A stretch of DNA of 64,000 nt from assembly GCF_012927165.1 (NCBI RefSeq), contig NZ_JABBGA010000005.1, forward strand, positions 62,001 through 126,000. The letters are read 5' to 3'. Numbering within the stretch: the stretch's first letter is position 1; each line of letters starts with the position of its first letter. Below, piece after piece: positions 48,901-56,412 of the stretch. This stretch comes from Zoogloea dura (GTDB taxonomy: Bacteria > Pseudomonadota > Gammaproteobacteria > Burkholderiales > Rhodocyclaceae). Below the pieces are notes generated by a model that did no database searches, had not been told where the DNA came from, and was given only the letters and a program-made list of their open reading frames with translations. The position numbers and the translations under genes were made by a program.

Positions 48901-51216
48901 GGCAATTGGGTCGTCAATTTCGACGAGCTTCTCGACCGGCGTCAGCTAATGAACCACCAGGTCCGGGTCATACGCTACAAGCAGATCTCGACCCAGGGGC
49001 GCAACCTGATCATCTCTTCGCGGGCGCCAATGACGCTTTTGCGCTCGATGATTATGAGCCGCCTCAAGGCGCTGCAGCTGCCGCTGACCGACGCCGAGGT
49101 GCGGACACTGGCCGATCGCCTGATCGACGACGCTAATGATGTGTCGGGTGACATCGTGCTGCGTGCGGCCACATGCGGCCAGAGCGCCAGCGAACTCATG
49201 GGCATCGTGCTGAGCCGCCGCATGTTGCGTGACGACTTGGGTGCCGATCAGCTGATCGGCTGGTACTTTCTTGATGACTATGCGTCCTGGCTTGGCCAGC
49301 GCGAACAACAGATCGCCGATCTGCTCGCAATCTGCCCCCAAGTCGCCGAAGAAGGCACACTGCGAATCACGCTCGCTGTCAGCGAAGCGAAATACGTCGA
49401 GATCGAGAGCCTGGCCGCCAAGCGCAAAGAATCGCAAAAACAGCTGCGCGATACGCTTGAGCGCCTAGAAGACGCCATATTCGGTGATCCGGAGCGGCTC
49501 GACCGCCAATCCTGGCTAGCTCGGCTGGCTGACCTCATGCTTGACGGCATCCGCATCCCGGCCGCCCGCGGCATTGATCTCGGCGAATGGCGCCGCGCTA
49601 TGCGCGAGGGCCGCTGCGAGGTCCACCTCAAAGGCCTATCTCATGTCTTCGTTCCGACCTCGTCCGACGCCGACGATCTCACGATCGCAACCGAGGTCGC
49701 CGACACTCGCTACGCCTATCAGGAAATCATCGGCCGCAAGGCGCTCAAGCAGCTCTTGATGGCCTACTGGCACAACCAGAGCACCGCCGACGTCCGGCGC
49801 AGCATGGGTTTCTACCATATGGACTTTGAGCCAACCTGGCGTGCTCCGGGCTCCGGCGTTGCCTTTCTCCGCAGTGCATATCGCGCGCCTGTCCGCAGAC
49901 CGGCGCCCCTGCCTGCACTCCCTGTTCCTGAAGCGCCGGACACACCCGCTGAAGCGCCAACGGAACCGAGCATCGAAAATCTGTTCCACACGCCGCTCCC
50001 TGGCGATAGCGTGCCGTTACCCGTCGATTCTTCGCCGACACGGGCGCAAGCTCATTGGGCCTATTCGGAGATCGCCGATTTGCTCGCGTCGGCGCTCCAC
50101 GTGGCCACTATCGCACCTGAAGAAGGGGAATGGCTCAAGCAAACAGCCTTTTCGACGCGCAGCGCCCTGCAGCAGTTACAGCTTCAGGCCAAATTGATCG
50201 AGTCCGCTCTTACGCCCAATTCTGCGCTATTGCGGTTCGCCGGCAACGCCAACCTCACTGTCGAGCAGGTCTTGAAGAAGCGGTCCGAGCTTTTGACGAC
50301 CTATGGACTGAACGTCATCTCGGTCCGCCCAGAACCCGGTGCCGTCATCGTCGCGGTGGAGCGACCCAAACGCCAGATCATTGATATCCGCTCCCTTTGG
50401 TCCGATTGGTCACCGGCCTCGAACGGTTGGGGTAATCAAGAGCTCATGATCGCAGTGCAAGAAAACTCGGGCGCTCCCCTGTTCCTCTCACCTGGTAAAG
50501 ACCATGCGCCACACACGCTGATCGCGGGCAGCACCGGCAGTGGCAAGTCCGTGCTGATGCAGAACATTATCATGGGGATCGCCGCGACCAACACACCGGA
50601 ACAAGCGAAGATCGTCCTGATTGACCCCAAACAAGGCGTTGACTATTTCGCTTTCGACAGGCTGCCGCATATCGACGGCGGTGTCATCGATGATCAGATC
50701 TTGGCAACTCAGCGGCTCGAAGAACTCGTGGCCGAAATGGACCTCCGCTACGCTCGCTTCAAGGAAACGCGCGTATCCAATCTGGCCGCCTTCAATGCCA
50801 AGGTCGCAGCAAACGAACGCCTGCCTGTCATCTGGCTCATTCACGACGAGTTCGCCGAATGGATGCTGACGGAAGATTACAAGGACGCCGTGTCGGCAAT
50901 CGTTCAGCGGCTCGGTGTGAAGGCTCGAGCCGCGGGCATCTATCTAATTTTCGCCGCCCAGCGGCCGGATGCCAATGTTATGCCGATGCAACTGCGCTCA
51001 AATTTGGGCAATCGCCTGATTCTGCGTGTCGACTCGGAAGGAACATCCGAAATCGCTCTTGGCGAAAAAGGCGCGGAACGTCTGCTGGGCAAAGGTCATC
51101 TGTTAGCGAAACTCGAAGGTGAGAGGGAGGTGATCTACGCCCAAGTTCCATTTGTCGACATTGAATTCGTCGAGACGCTCATCAAGAAAATGCTCAAAGA
51201 GCACACGGCCGCCTAG
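45943..51216 (+). CDS. DptH-like FtsK/HerA-type DNA translocase, 1757 residues
   Basis: The C-terminal ~270 residues are a complete FtsK/HerA motor: Walker A HTLIAGSTGSGKSVLMQN (GSTGSGKS at 1529-1536), Walker B-like IVLIDPKQGVDYF, VIWLIHDEFAEWML, and LIFAAQRPDANVMP with RLILRVDS. The first ~1450 residues are novel helical sequence containing a charged coiled coil near residues 300-350. The length and the position of the motor match DptH/DndH (about 1600-1700 residues), the motor of phosphorothioation-dependent restriction. It ends 8 bases before the fragment that marks the cargo's right edge. Its nuclease, if any, is not visible as a known motif. Confidence 0.75.
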   Translation: MNVASLVGAVAAAYLREELQADTGAVQSTARYVLNLSAEQVAAVARAVLADPFLKERIDIKLPTSLVSGQGLPDETLTTESATFYRNADCPKAAYLLAEHEHGEDASIREIAKLGPPELLERIDLWVREASKGLPIAQEQQKWWEKALTGLRDLRIVSIDRFAVYILRTRRENEEAGRPIIDALGAAMPALRLPNDPACFGSLKERQRGHASAWKQQFNNAHKRRSGLLLKQTSSQLLLSEEDLRNAFEKVAHQIPNACHPAIEAFIGAPSGWNAQAEALAEQDWEQIKPIFDGLQREKFNLGKNTLEYFSELEEDKLEDEEREYLKLLSKRSEKIDEDTDFYEAHRSEIKDDKKLKSAWDRFVYGRPIETTDFIAGICAVMEPLYNRMPPGDQRKLKIKCESATKRDLRSLNYEAGLYFAHRYAGLRRLFGGMIDWDVGDLFEFDKLVSDWKKGDKAKNKLNTSTAKPALQLKFVVELETTTDGDSIQKHSTQLIWRYDPSCVASQLVDDWGRLTQNPFTACRTQREFTADKSIDLANVKTFMPAFDRDRGSFVPAAKPDRNLDALWRNNVKECVDQAYLSAQDAKTLGEAFTAFESAYKLAIVDFSTKGGGADSVLNQTTAYAALLETVLTLAKGDRNRDKLLKPLLMIGVAPIDGGRPAAVVAPWHPMRLVAIWRKSKLAVDLVSQVLGSIEAEGDPKLFFRDIAHDFEHALYPEIVSIWTNDGPQFLTVSDVVADYSLHEPPVADPKGENDTNESPAEGGSCVHDLVKRYLALQPHERSNLSVVLFNCDSARLPQAVVAKIGGMQDDEDDVRCQVLLRHIESQKLRNIYCSILSSEATADAYSASEASQDFMARLRISVIADQAPPPNPKDGHPYDIVFSQDVISRHAQLEWYLEQGEPADIRKLLPSRWSRRRPAARDDLKSAVFLCCPVQSAEGWAYISAVASIFKGDRDESTSKRFLPVRQLDFADGRTKRIFEETHDLGNWVVNFDELLDRRQLMNHQVRVIRYKQISTQGRNLIISSRAPMTLLRSMIMSRLKALQLPLTDAEVRTLADRLIDDANDVSGDIVLRAATCGQSASELMGIVLSRRMLRDDLGADQLIGWYFLDDYASWLGQREQQIADLLAICPQVAEEGTLRITLAVSEAKYVEIESLAAKRKESQKQLRDTLERLEDAIFGDPERLDRQSWLARLADLMLDGIRIPAARGIDLGEWRRAMREGRCEVHLKGLSHVFVPTSSDADDLTIATEVADTRYAYQEIIGRKALKQLLMAYWHNQSTADVRRSMGFYHMDFEPTWRAPGSGVAFLRSAYRAPVRRPAPLPALPVPEAPDTPAEAPTEPSIENLFHTPLPGDSVPLPVDSSPTRAQAHWAYSEIADLLASALHVATIAPEEGEWLKQTAFSTRSALQQLQLQAKLIESALTPNSALLRFAGNANLTVEQVLKKRSELLTTYGLNVISVRPEPGAVIVAVERPKRQIIDIRSLWSDWSPASNGWGNQELMIAVQENSGAPLFLSPGKDHAPHTLIAGSTGSGKSVLMQNIIMGIAATNTPEQAKIVLIDPKQGVDYFAFDRLPHIDGGVIDDQILATQRLEELVAEMDLRYARFKETRVSNLAAFNAKVAANERLPVIWLIHDEFAEWMLTEDYKDAVSAIVQRLGVKARAAGIYLIFAAQRPDANVMPMQLRSNLGNRLILRVDSEGTSEIALGEKGAERLLGKGHLLAKLEGEREVIYAQVPFVDIEFVETLIKKMLKEHTAA

Positions 51217-51381
51217 ATTAGTCCGTTCCATCAGCTTCGAGCACGCGACCTCGGAGTCGCCCTGACGCAGCCGCATCAGGGCCCGGCGGTACTCAACATC
51301 TCGGTGCTCCTGCGGGCCGCCGCCTTCCTCCTGCCGAACACGCATTGGCTCCCATATGCCAGTCGGTGACAACATGGTCAT
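51217..51381 (-). pseudogene. gene fragment at the right cargo junction
   Basis: Reading leftward from an ATG at 51381 (or 51375) the frame gives MLSPTGIWEPMRVRQEE, then EHRDVEYRRALMRLRQGDSE and VACSKLMERTN before running into the antisense of the preceding gene. The composition looks like a true protein N-terminus (YRRALMRLRQGDSE is a natural-looking helix). It is cut off exactly where the cargo ends, as if the insertion removed its 3' part. I cannot name the family; a transposase or ICE-encoded protein is possible. Confidence 0.4.
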
Positions 51382-51461
51382 GCGGTGTTCCACATTGATT
51401 GCGGCGCGAAGCGAAAACGTGCCACAGCATTTAGCCATTCGCTTCAAGAGGGAATGGCACG

Positions 51462-51830
51462 ATGGGACAGACCTGCCGGCGCACATTAGCATGGCCTCGC
51501 TTGATGGCAGGCTTGCCACTAGCATTAGCTGTGTCGTTCTTAGTTCTGCGTCCTGCCCATGCCACCGACGACGCGCCAGAGCGCGAGCAACTTGCCACAC
51601 TCGTACGCCAGCTTGACCTGATCGACCGTCTGGCCGAGCATGCGGCCAGCACTGCTCCGCGGGAACGTGCCCACTACCACTTCAACTACGCCCGGCTGCG
51701 CGCCGACCTCAAGCGCATCCGCGCCGGCCTGCAGGACTACCTCGTCCCGCAGCGTGCCCAACCACGCGATCCCGCTCCGCTGGCTGGCGACTACGTACGC
51801 AGCGATGAACGGCAGGAGCCGTTGCCATGA
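51462..51830 (+). CDS. RAQPRD family ICE secretion protein
   Basis: The 122-residue protein has a signal peptide ending ...RPAHA and the family's namesake motif RAQPRDPAPLAGDY near the C-terminus (residues 99-112). The middle is helical (QLATLVRQLDLIDRLAEHA). It is a small periplasmic part of the PFGI-1 secretion system. It overlaps the next gene by 4 bases and resumes the secretion cluster after the cargo. Confidence 0.92.
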   Translation: MGQTCRRTLAWPRLMAGLPLALAVSFLVLRPAHATDDAPEREQLATLVRQLDLIDRLAEHAASTAPRERAHYHFNYARLRADLKRIRAGLQDYLVPQRAQPRDPAPLAGDYVRSDERQEPLP

Positions 51831-52066
51831 CACCTTCCGCCGATCAAGTCGCCGCCTTCCAGGCCAACGGCGGTTTCACGCCCGTGACCGTCTCCACCGT
51901 TGTCCTCGGCTTCGTCTTCGCCATCCTGTTGCTGTGGGGCGTGTGGGCGATGCGTACCGCCTATGTCGGTTGGGCCGAGAACCGGCTGACCCAGCGCCAG
52001 TTCCTCGGCGTGGTCGTGCGCTTCGTCGCGATGTACCTGGTGCTGAGTTTCTTCCTCCTGTCCTGA
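51827..52066 (+). CDS. ICE membrane protein, TIGR03758 family
   Basis: The 79-residue protein has two membrane segments (residues 22-42 and 63-78) joined by the basic loop RTAYVGWAENRLTQRQF, the family pattern. It is a small inner-membrane subunit of the mating channel, possibly VirB3- or pilin-like (inference). Confidence 0.9.
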   Translation: MTPSADQVAAFQANGGFTPVTVSTVVLGFVFAILLLWGVWAMRTAYVGWAENRLTQRQFLGVVVRFVAMYLVLSFFLLS

Positions 52067-52089
52067 CCACCACGAAAGGTTGAATCGCC

Positions 52090-52455
52090 ATGAACCCTTC
52101 TTCGACTTCTCATCGCGCCGCGCGCATTGCCGCCGTACTCGCTCCGCTGGGCATCGCGGCCACGCCGCTGGCTTCGTTCGCTGCCGGCTTGCCGACCATG
52201 GAAGACCCGTCGCGCGGCGCGGGCAGCGGCATCATGCAGACGCTGCAGAACTACGGCTACGACATCGTGCTGCTGATCGCGCTGCTCGTGGTCGCCTCGA
52301 TGTTCGTCGGGGTCTGCTACCACGCCTATACGCGCTATGCCGAAATCCACACCGGCCGCACCACGTGGGGCCAGTTCGGCCTGACGGTGGCGGTAGGCGC
52401 GATCCTGCTGGTCGTCGGCATCTGGCTGCTGACCAAGGCCACCGGCGTGCTCTGA
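52090..52455 (+). CDS. ICE membrane protein, TIGR03745 family (pilin-like)
   Basis: The 121-residue protein has a signal peptide (residues 1-31), then GLPTMEDPSRGAGSGIMQT, and two membrane segments (about 55-75 and 95-118). The two-helix layout after a cleaved leader is that of VirB2-type pilins, which fits its place before the VirB3-like gene. Confidence 0.9.
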   Translation: MNPSSTSHRAARIAAVLAPLGIAATPLASFAAGLPTMEDPSRGAGSGIMQTLQNYGYDIVLLIALLVVASMFVGVCYHAYTRYAEIHTGRTTWGQFGLTVAVGAILLVVGIWLLTKATGVL

Positions 52456-52467
52456 GGGCCGGCACCG

Positions 52468-52941
52468 ATGGCCGGCTCCCCGGAGAGTCCGCGCGACGGG
52501 CTCGTGACCTTCCTGCCGCATCGCCTGAACCGCCACCCGGTGGTCGTGCGCGGACTGACCGCCGACGAGCTGTGGGTCTGCGCTGGTCTGTCGGCCGTAG
52601 CTGGATTTCTGGCCGGCATACCGCTGGCCTGGCTCACGCACAGCATCGCCATGGTGCCGACGCTGATCGTCGTCGGCATCGGGCTCGGCGTGTTTGCGGG
52701 TAGCGGCTTCCTGCGCCGGCAAAAGCGCGGCCGGCCCGACATCTGGCTGTACCGCCAGCTCCAGTGGCGGCTCGCACTGCGCTATCCTGCCCTGGCGGCC
52801 CACGTGGGGGGACGGCAGCTCATCACCCGCTCGGGCTGGTGGACCACGCGGCGCCAGCGGCCTTCCACGTCCATCCGTCGAGGTGCTGCCCATCCTCCCT
52901 CGGGAAGGGCGTCACGCAGTGACAGGGGGGCTGTCCAGTGA
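52468..52941 (+). CDS. ICE membrane protein, TIGR03750 family (VirB3/TraL-like)
   Basis: The 157-residue protein has FLPHRLNRHPVVVRGLTADELW, two membrane segments (about 33-50 and 58-75) and RGRPDIWLYRQLQWRLAL-like sequence, as in the TraL/VirB3-type TIGR03750 family. The last ~30 residues are basic and low complexity and may be an extension specific to this element. It overlaps the next start (GTG) by 4 bases. Confidence 0.88.
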   Translation: MAGSPESPRDGLVTFLPHRLNRHPVVVRGLTADELWVCAGLSAVAGFLAGIPLAWLTHSIAMVPTLIVVGIGLGVFAGSGFLRRQKRGRPDIWLYRQLQWRLALRYPALAAHVGGRQLITRSGWWTTRRQRPSTSIRRGAAHPPSGRASRSDRGAVQ

Positions 52942-53627
52942 GTCGGTTCAAGAACGAAGTCATGCACCTGCGGGCGCACGTCAAGACCTTGCGCCTCGGC
53001 GCCGCCGCGCTCTTCGTCGTGGCACTGCTGCTTGGGTTCGGCTGGTGGAGCGCGCCGAAGAGCCTGACCATCCACGTACCCCCGGACTTGCGCTCCGGCA
53101 GCACCCGCAAGTGGTGGGACGTGCCTCCAGAAAGCGTCTACGCCTTCACCTTCTACATCTGGCAGCAGGCCCAGCGCTGGCCAACCAACGGCGAGGAAGA
53201 CTACCCGCGCAACCTCAAGGCGCTGTCTGCCTACCTCACGCCGAGTTGCCGCTCGTTCCTGCAGCAGGACTACGAATTCCGGCGCAGCAACGGCGAGTTG
53301 CGTCAGCGCGTGCGCGGTATCTACGAGATTCCCGGCCGGGGTTACGGCGACGATCCCACGTCGCGCGTCCAGGTCGTGTCGGCAAAGAACTGGATCGTCA
53401 CCCTCGACGTGAGCGCCGACGAGTACCTGGGCTCCGAGCAGGTCAAGCGCGCACTGGTGCGCTACGCCTTGAAGGTCGAACGCATGGACGTCGATCCGGA
53501 GCGCAACCCCTTCGGCCTGGCCCTGGATTGCTACGCGAGCGCGCCGCAGCGCATTGAACCGGCGCCGGCACCTGCGCCGGCCGCCCAGCCCGCCGCAGCC
53601 AACCACCTGCAAGGAGGAGCCTCATGA
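52938..53627 (+). CDS. ICE secretion protein, TIGR03746 family (VirB8/TraE-like)
   Basis: The 229-residue protein starts at a GTG in the previous stop. It has one N-terminal membrane segment (about residues 20-38) and a periplasmic domain with KWWDVPPESVYAFTFYIWQQAQRWP cut by turns and YLTPSCRSFLQQDYEFR. This topology is that of VirB8/TraE bridge proteins. A Pro/Ala-rich tail ends the protein. It overlaps the next gene by 4 bases. Confidence 0.9.
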   Translation: MSRFKNEVMHLRAHVKTLRLGAAALFVVALLLGFGWWSAPKSLTIHVPPDLRSGSTRKWWDVPPESVYAFTFYIWQQAQRWPTNGEEDYPRNLKALSAYLTPSCRSFLQQDYEFRRSNGELRQRVRGIYEIPGRGYGDDPTSRVQVVSAKNWIVTLDVSADEYLGSEQVKRALVRYALKVERMDVDPERNPFGLALDCYASAPQRIEPAPAPAPAAQPAAANHLQGGAS

Positions 53628-54544
53628 AGCGCCTTGTCCTGCCGGCCCTGGCCGGCTTCCTGCTCAGCATGGGGCTCGTCTCCACCAGCCAGGCCGTGGA
53701 GATCCTGCGCTGGGAGCGTCTGCCCCTGGCCGTACCGCTCGTGGTCGGCCAGGAGCGCGTGATCTTCATCGACCGCAACGTGCGCATCGGCGTGCCGGAG
53801 AGCATCGGATCGCACCTGCGGGTGCAGAGCGCGGGCGGTGCGATCTACCTGCGCGCGAGCGAGCCGATTCCGCCGTCGCGACTGGAACTGCAGGATGCCG
53901 AATCCGGGGCGCTGATCCTGATCGACATTGCCGCCGAGCCGGCCAAGGCGGGCCAGCCGGCGCTGGAGCCCGTGCGCATCGTGGAAGCGGAGGCCCCCGC
54001 GAAGCGCTACGGCGGCAGTGCAGCAAGCGGCGCGGACCAGCAGGCAGAAGCGCCCGCAGACAAATCCGTTCCCCGGCGCGAAACGCCGGTATCGGTCGTG
54101 CTGACGCGCCATGCCGCGCAAAACTTGTACGCGCCGCTGCGCACCGTCGAGCCGGTCGCCGGCATCGGGCGCGTGAACCTGCGCCGCGGCCTCGCGCTGA
54201 GCACCTTGCTGCCCACGCTGCCGGTGCGCGCACAGGCGCTGGCCGCATGGCGGCTCGAAGACCAGTGGGTGACGGCCGTGAGGCTCACCAACACCTCCGC
54301 GCGCTGGCTGAACCTCGATCCGCGCGCCCTGCAGGGCGATTTCGTCGCGGCGACCTTTCAGCATGCGAGCCTGGGGCCCGCCGGCCAATCGGCCGACACC
54401 ACCGTGGTCTACCTCGTCACCCGTGGCCATGGCCTGGCCGAGTCGCTGCTGCCGAAGGTCGCGCCGATCGACGCGGCGGTGAGTCTGCCGCCGGCAGCCG
54501 CAGCCGGCCAGGCCGAAGGAGGAGGCGCTCGCGATGAAGAGTAA
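53624..54544 (+). CDS. ICE secretion protein, TIGR03749 family (VirB9/TraK-like)
   Basis: The 306-residue protein has a signal peptide (residues 1-26, ...TSQAVE) and a beta-rich body: ILRWERLPLAVPLVVGQERVIF, VGVPESIG-like strands, and a C-terminal LVTRGHGLAESLLPKV. It matches DUF3438/TIGR03749, the outer-membrane-complex VirB9/TraK counterpart. It overlaps the next gene by 11 bases. Confidence 0.9.
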   Translation: MKRLVLPALAGFLLSMGLVSTSQAVEILRWERLPLAVPLVVGQERVIFIDRNVRIGVPESIGSHLRVQSAGGAIYLRASEPIPPSRLELQDAESGALILIDIAAEPAKAGQPALEPVRIVEAEAPAKRYGGSAASGADQQAEAPADKSVPRRETPVSVVLTRHAAQNLYAPLRTVEPVAGIGRVNLRRGLALSTLLPTLPVRAQALAAWRLEDQWVTAVRLTNTSARWLNLDPRALQGDFVAATFQHASLGPAGQSADTTVVYLVTRGHGLAESLLPKVAPIDAAVSLPPAAAAGQAEGGGARDEE

Positions 54545-55997
54545 CCCTCTCCTCAAGTGGCTGCTGATCCCGATGGCGCTGCTGGTGATCTTCGTCGGCA
54601 TCAAGCTGTTCTCGGGCGACCGCGGCGCCAAACCCGCGCAACCCGGCGCCGCCAATCCGCTCACGCCCGAGGAGATGAAGGCCCTGGGCATCGAGGGCGA
54701 CACACCGCGCGACACCGTTGCCACGCTGGTCGCCCAGGTCAAGCAGTTGCGCAACGAGCTGCAGACCGCGCTCACCGACAACAAGAACCAGAAGGCCGAG
54801 AACGAACGCATGCGCGCCCGCGAGAGCGCGGTCGACCAGCGCATCCAGACTGCCCTGGACGGCGAGCGCGGCCGCCTGCAGCAGGACCGTGAGCAGGTCG
54901 CCAGCGACCGCCAGCAGACGCAGAGCCTGCTGCAGGACCTGCAGCGGCGCCTTGATGGCCTCACCGGCAAGGGCGGCCAGGCCGATCTGCCTGTCGGGCT
55001 GGGCCTGGAGGAAGGCGACGGCAAGAACTTCGGCGGCAGCTTGGGCAGCGGCGCTCGCGGCAGTAGCACGCGCTGGGTGGAGCCGGACGACGCCAAGCCA
55101 CCGAAGAACGGCGCCGCGAGCAGCGGCCCAACATTTCCCACCAGCTTCGGACCCGCGCAGAAAGCCCTGACCAATACGGCCGACAGCGTTGCGAGCACCG
55201 TCGCCGATGCGGGCAGCCGCGCCATGGGTGCCTCCGCCAAGCCGGTCTACACGGTGCCGTCGAACTCGACGCTGATGGGGTCGATTGCCATGACGGCGCT
55301 GATCGGACGCGTGCCGATCGACGGCACGGTCAATGACCCGTACCCCTTTAAGGTGCTGATCGGGCCGGACAACCTGACCGCCAACGGCATCGACATCCCC
55401 GACGTGGCCGGCGCCGTGGTCAGCGGCACCGCCTCGGGCGACTGGACGCTCTCGTGCGTGCGCGGACAGATCCGTAGCGTGACCTTCGTGTTCCAGGACG
55501 GGACCATCCGCACCGTGCCGGAGAACAGTTCGCGCAGCCAGGGTGGCAACGGCGGCCAAACCGGCGGCAGTGCCACTCAGGGCGGCCTGGGCTGGATCAG
55601 CGATCCCTACGGCATCCCCTGCGTCTCCGGCGAGCGGCGCAGCAACGCCCAGCAGTACCTCGGCTCGCAGGCCCTGATCACCGCGGCCGGTGCCGGTGCG
55701 GCCTCGCTGATCAAGTCCGACAACGGCAGTATGGCGGTGGTCGCCAACAGCAACGGCTCGCTCGGCACGGTCGGCATCTCGGGCAACGAGGCCATGGGCC
55801 GCATCCTGGCCGGTGGCGTGCGCGACATGGCCGATTGGGTCAACAAGCTCTACGGCCAGGCTTTCGCCGCCATCTACGTGCAGCCCGGCGCGAAGGTCGC
55901 CGTCCACCTGGAGCAGCCCCTCAACATCGACTACGACGCCAAGGGGCGCCGGGTCAATCACCGCATCGGAGGCGCCCATGCGTCGGAACTGGACTGA
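54534..55997 (+). CDS. ICE secretion protein, TIGR03752 family (VirB10/TraB-like)
   Basis: The 487-residue protein has one membrane segment (residues 9-26), a coiled coil (about 60-135: TLVAQVKQLRNELQTALTDN and AVDQRIQTALDGERGRLQQ), a Gly-rich linker, and a C-terminal VirB10-like domain with VPSNSTLMGSIAMTALIG and the GDWTLSCVRGQIRS region. It should span both membranes and link the inner-membrane ATPases to the outer pore. It overlaps the next gene by 20 bases. Confidence 0.92.
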   Translation: MKSNPLLKWLLIPMALLVIFVGIKLFSGDRGAKPAQPGAANPLTPEEMKALGIEGDTPRDTVATLVAQVKQLRNELQTALTDNKNQKAENERMRARESAVDQRIQTALDGERGRLQQDREQVASDRQQTQSLLQDLQRRLDGLTGKGGQADLPVGLGLEEGDGKNFGGSLGSGARGSSTRWVEPDDAKPPKNGAASSGPTFPTSFGPAQKALTNTADSVASTVADAGSRAMGASAKPVYTVPSNSTLMGSIAMTALIGRVPIDGTVNDPYPFKVLIGPDNLTANGIDIPDVAGAVVSGTASGDWTLSCVRGQIRSVTFVFQDGTIRTVPENSSRSQGGNGGQTGGSATQGGLGWISDPYGIPCVSGERRSNAQQYLGSQALITAAGAGAASLIKSDNGSMAVVANSNGSLGTVGISGNEAMGRILAGGVRDMADWVNKLYGQAFAAIYVQPGAKVAVHLEQPLNIDYDAKGRRVNHRIGGAHASELD

Positions 55998-56412
55998 TAC
56001 GGTCGTGGCAATGCTCGTGGCCACGGCGCTGGGCGGCTGTGCCACCAGCAAGGACAAGGTGCTGCCGCATGGCGATCACACCATGCTAGATGTCTGGAAC
56101 CAGGAGACCGGCGGCAGCGCTGGCGGGGGCCAGTCGGCCCGGCAACTGCTCGATGCGCGCCAGGGCCTGCGCCGGCCGCTGATCGAGGCCGACGTGCAGG
56201 CCGCGCCCGCGAACAATGCGGCCTACACCCGCACGGCGGCCAACGAAATCTACCGCCAGTTCCACCGGCTGCCGAACCCGGACCTGGTGATGTACGTCTT
56301 GCCGCACCTGGCCGGCACCGACCCCGTGCCGGTGCCCGGTTACACCACGGTGTTTCCGCTCTACCAGCGGGTTCAGTACGCCATGCCGGGCGAGCGTCTG
56401 GAGGACTACTGA
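55978..56412 (+). CDS. ICE lipoprotein, TIGR03751 family (VirB7/TraV-like)
   Basis: The 144-residue protein has a lipoprotein signal peptide with lipobox LGGC (Cys21), a Gly-rich stretch, then the family motif YTRTAANEIYRQFHRLPNPDLVMYVLPHLA cut by turns and PGYTTVFPLYQRV. It stabilises the outer-membrane pore. The start lies in the end of TIGR03752 and its stop overlaps the VirB4 start (TGATG). Confidence 0.92.
   Translation: MRRNWTDTVVAMLVATALGGCATSKDKVLPHGDHTMLDVWNQETGGSAGGGQSARQLLDARQGLRRPLIEADVQAAPANNAAYTRTAANEIYRQFHRLPNPDLVMYVLPHLAGTDPVPVPGYTTVFPLYQRVQYAMPGERLEDY

Noticed and set aside
32733-51216. Calling the cargo a BREX, DISARM or standard Dnd/Ssp system
   Set aside because: No PglZ, PglX, DrmA/B, DndA, DndD, DndE, SspB or SspE features were found; only DndC-like and DptFGH-like parts are present.
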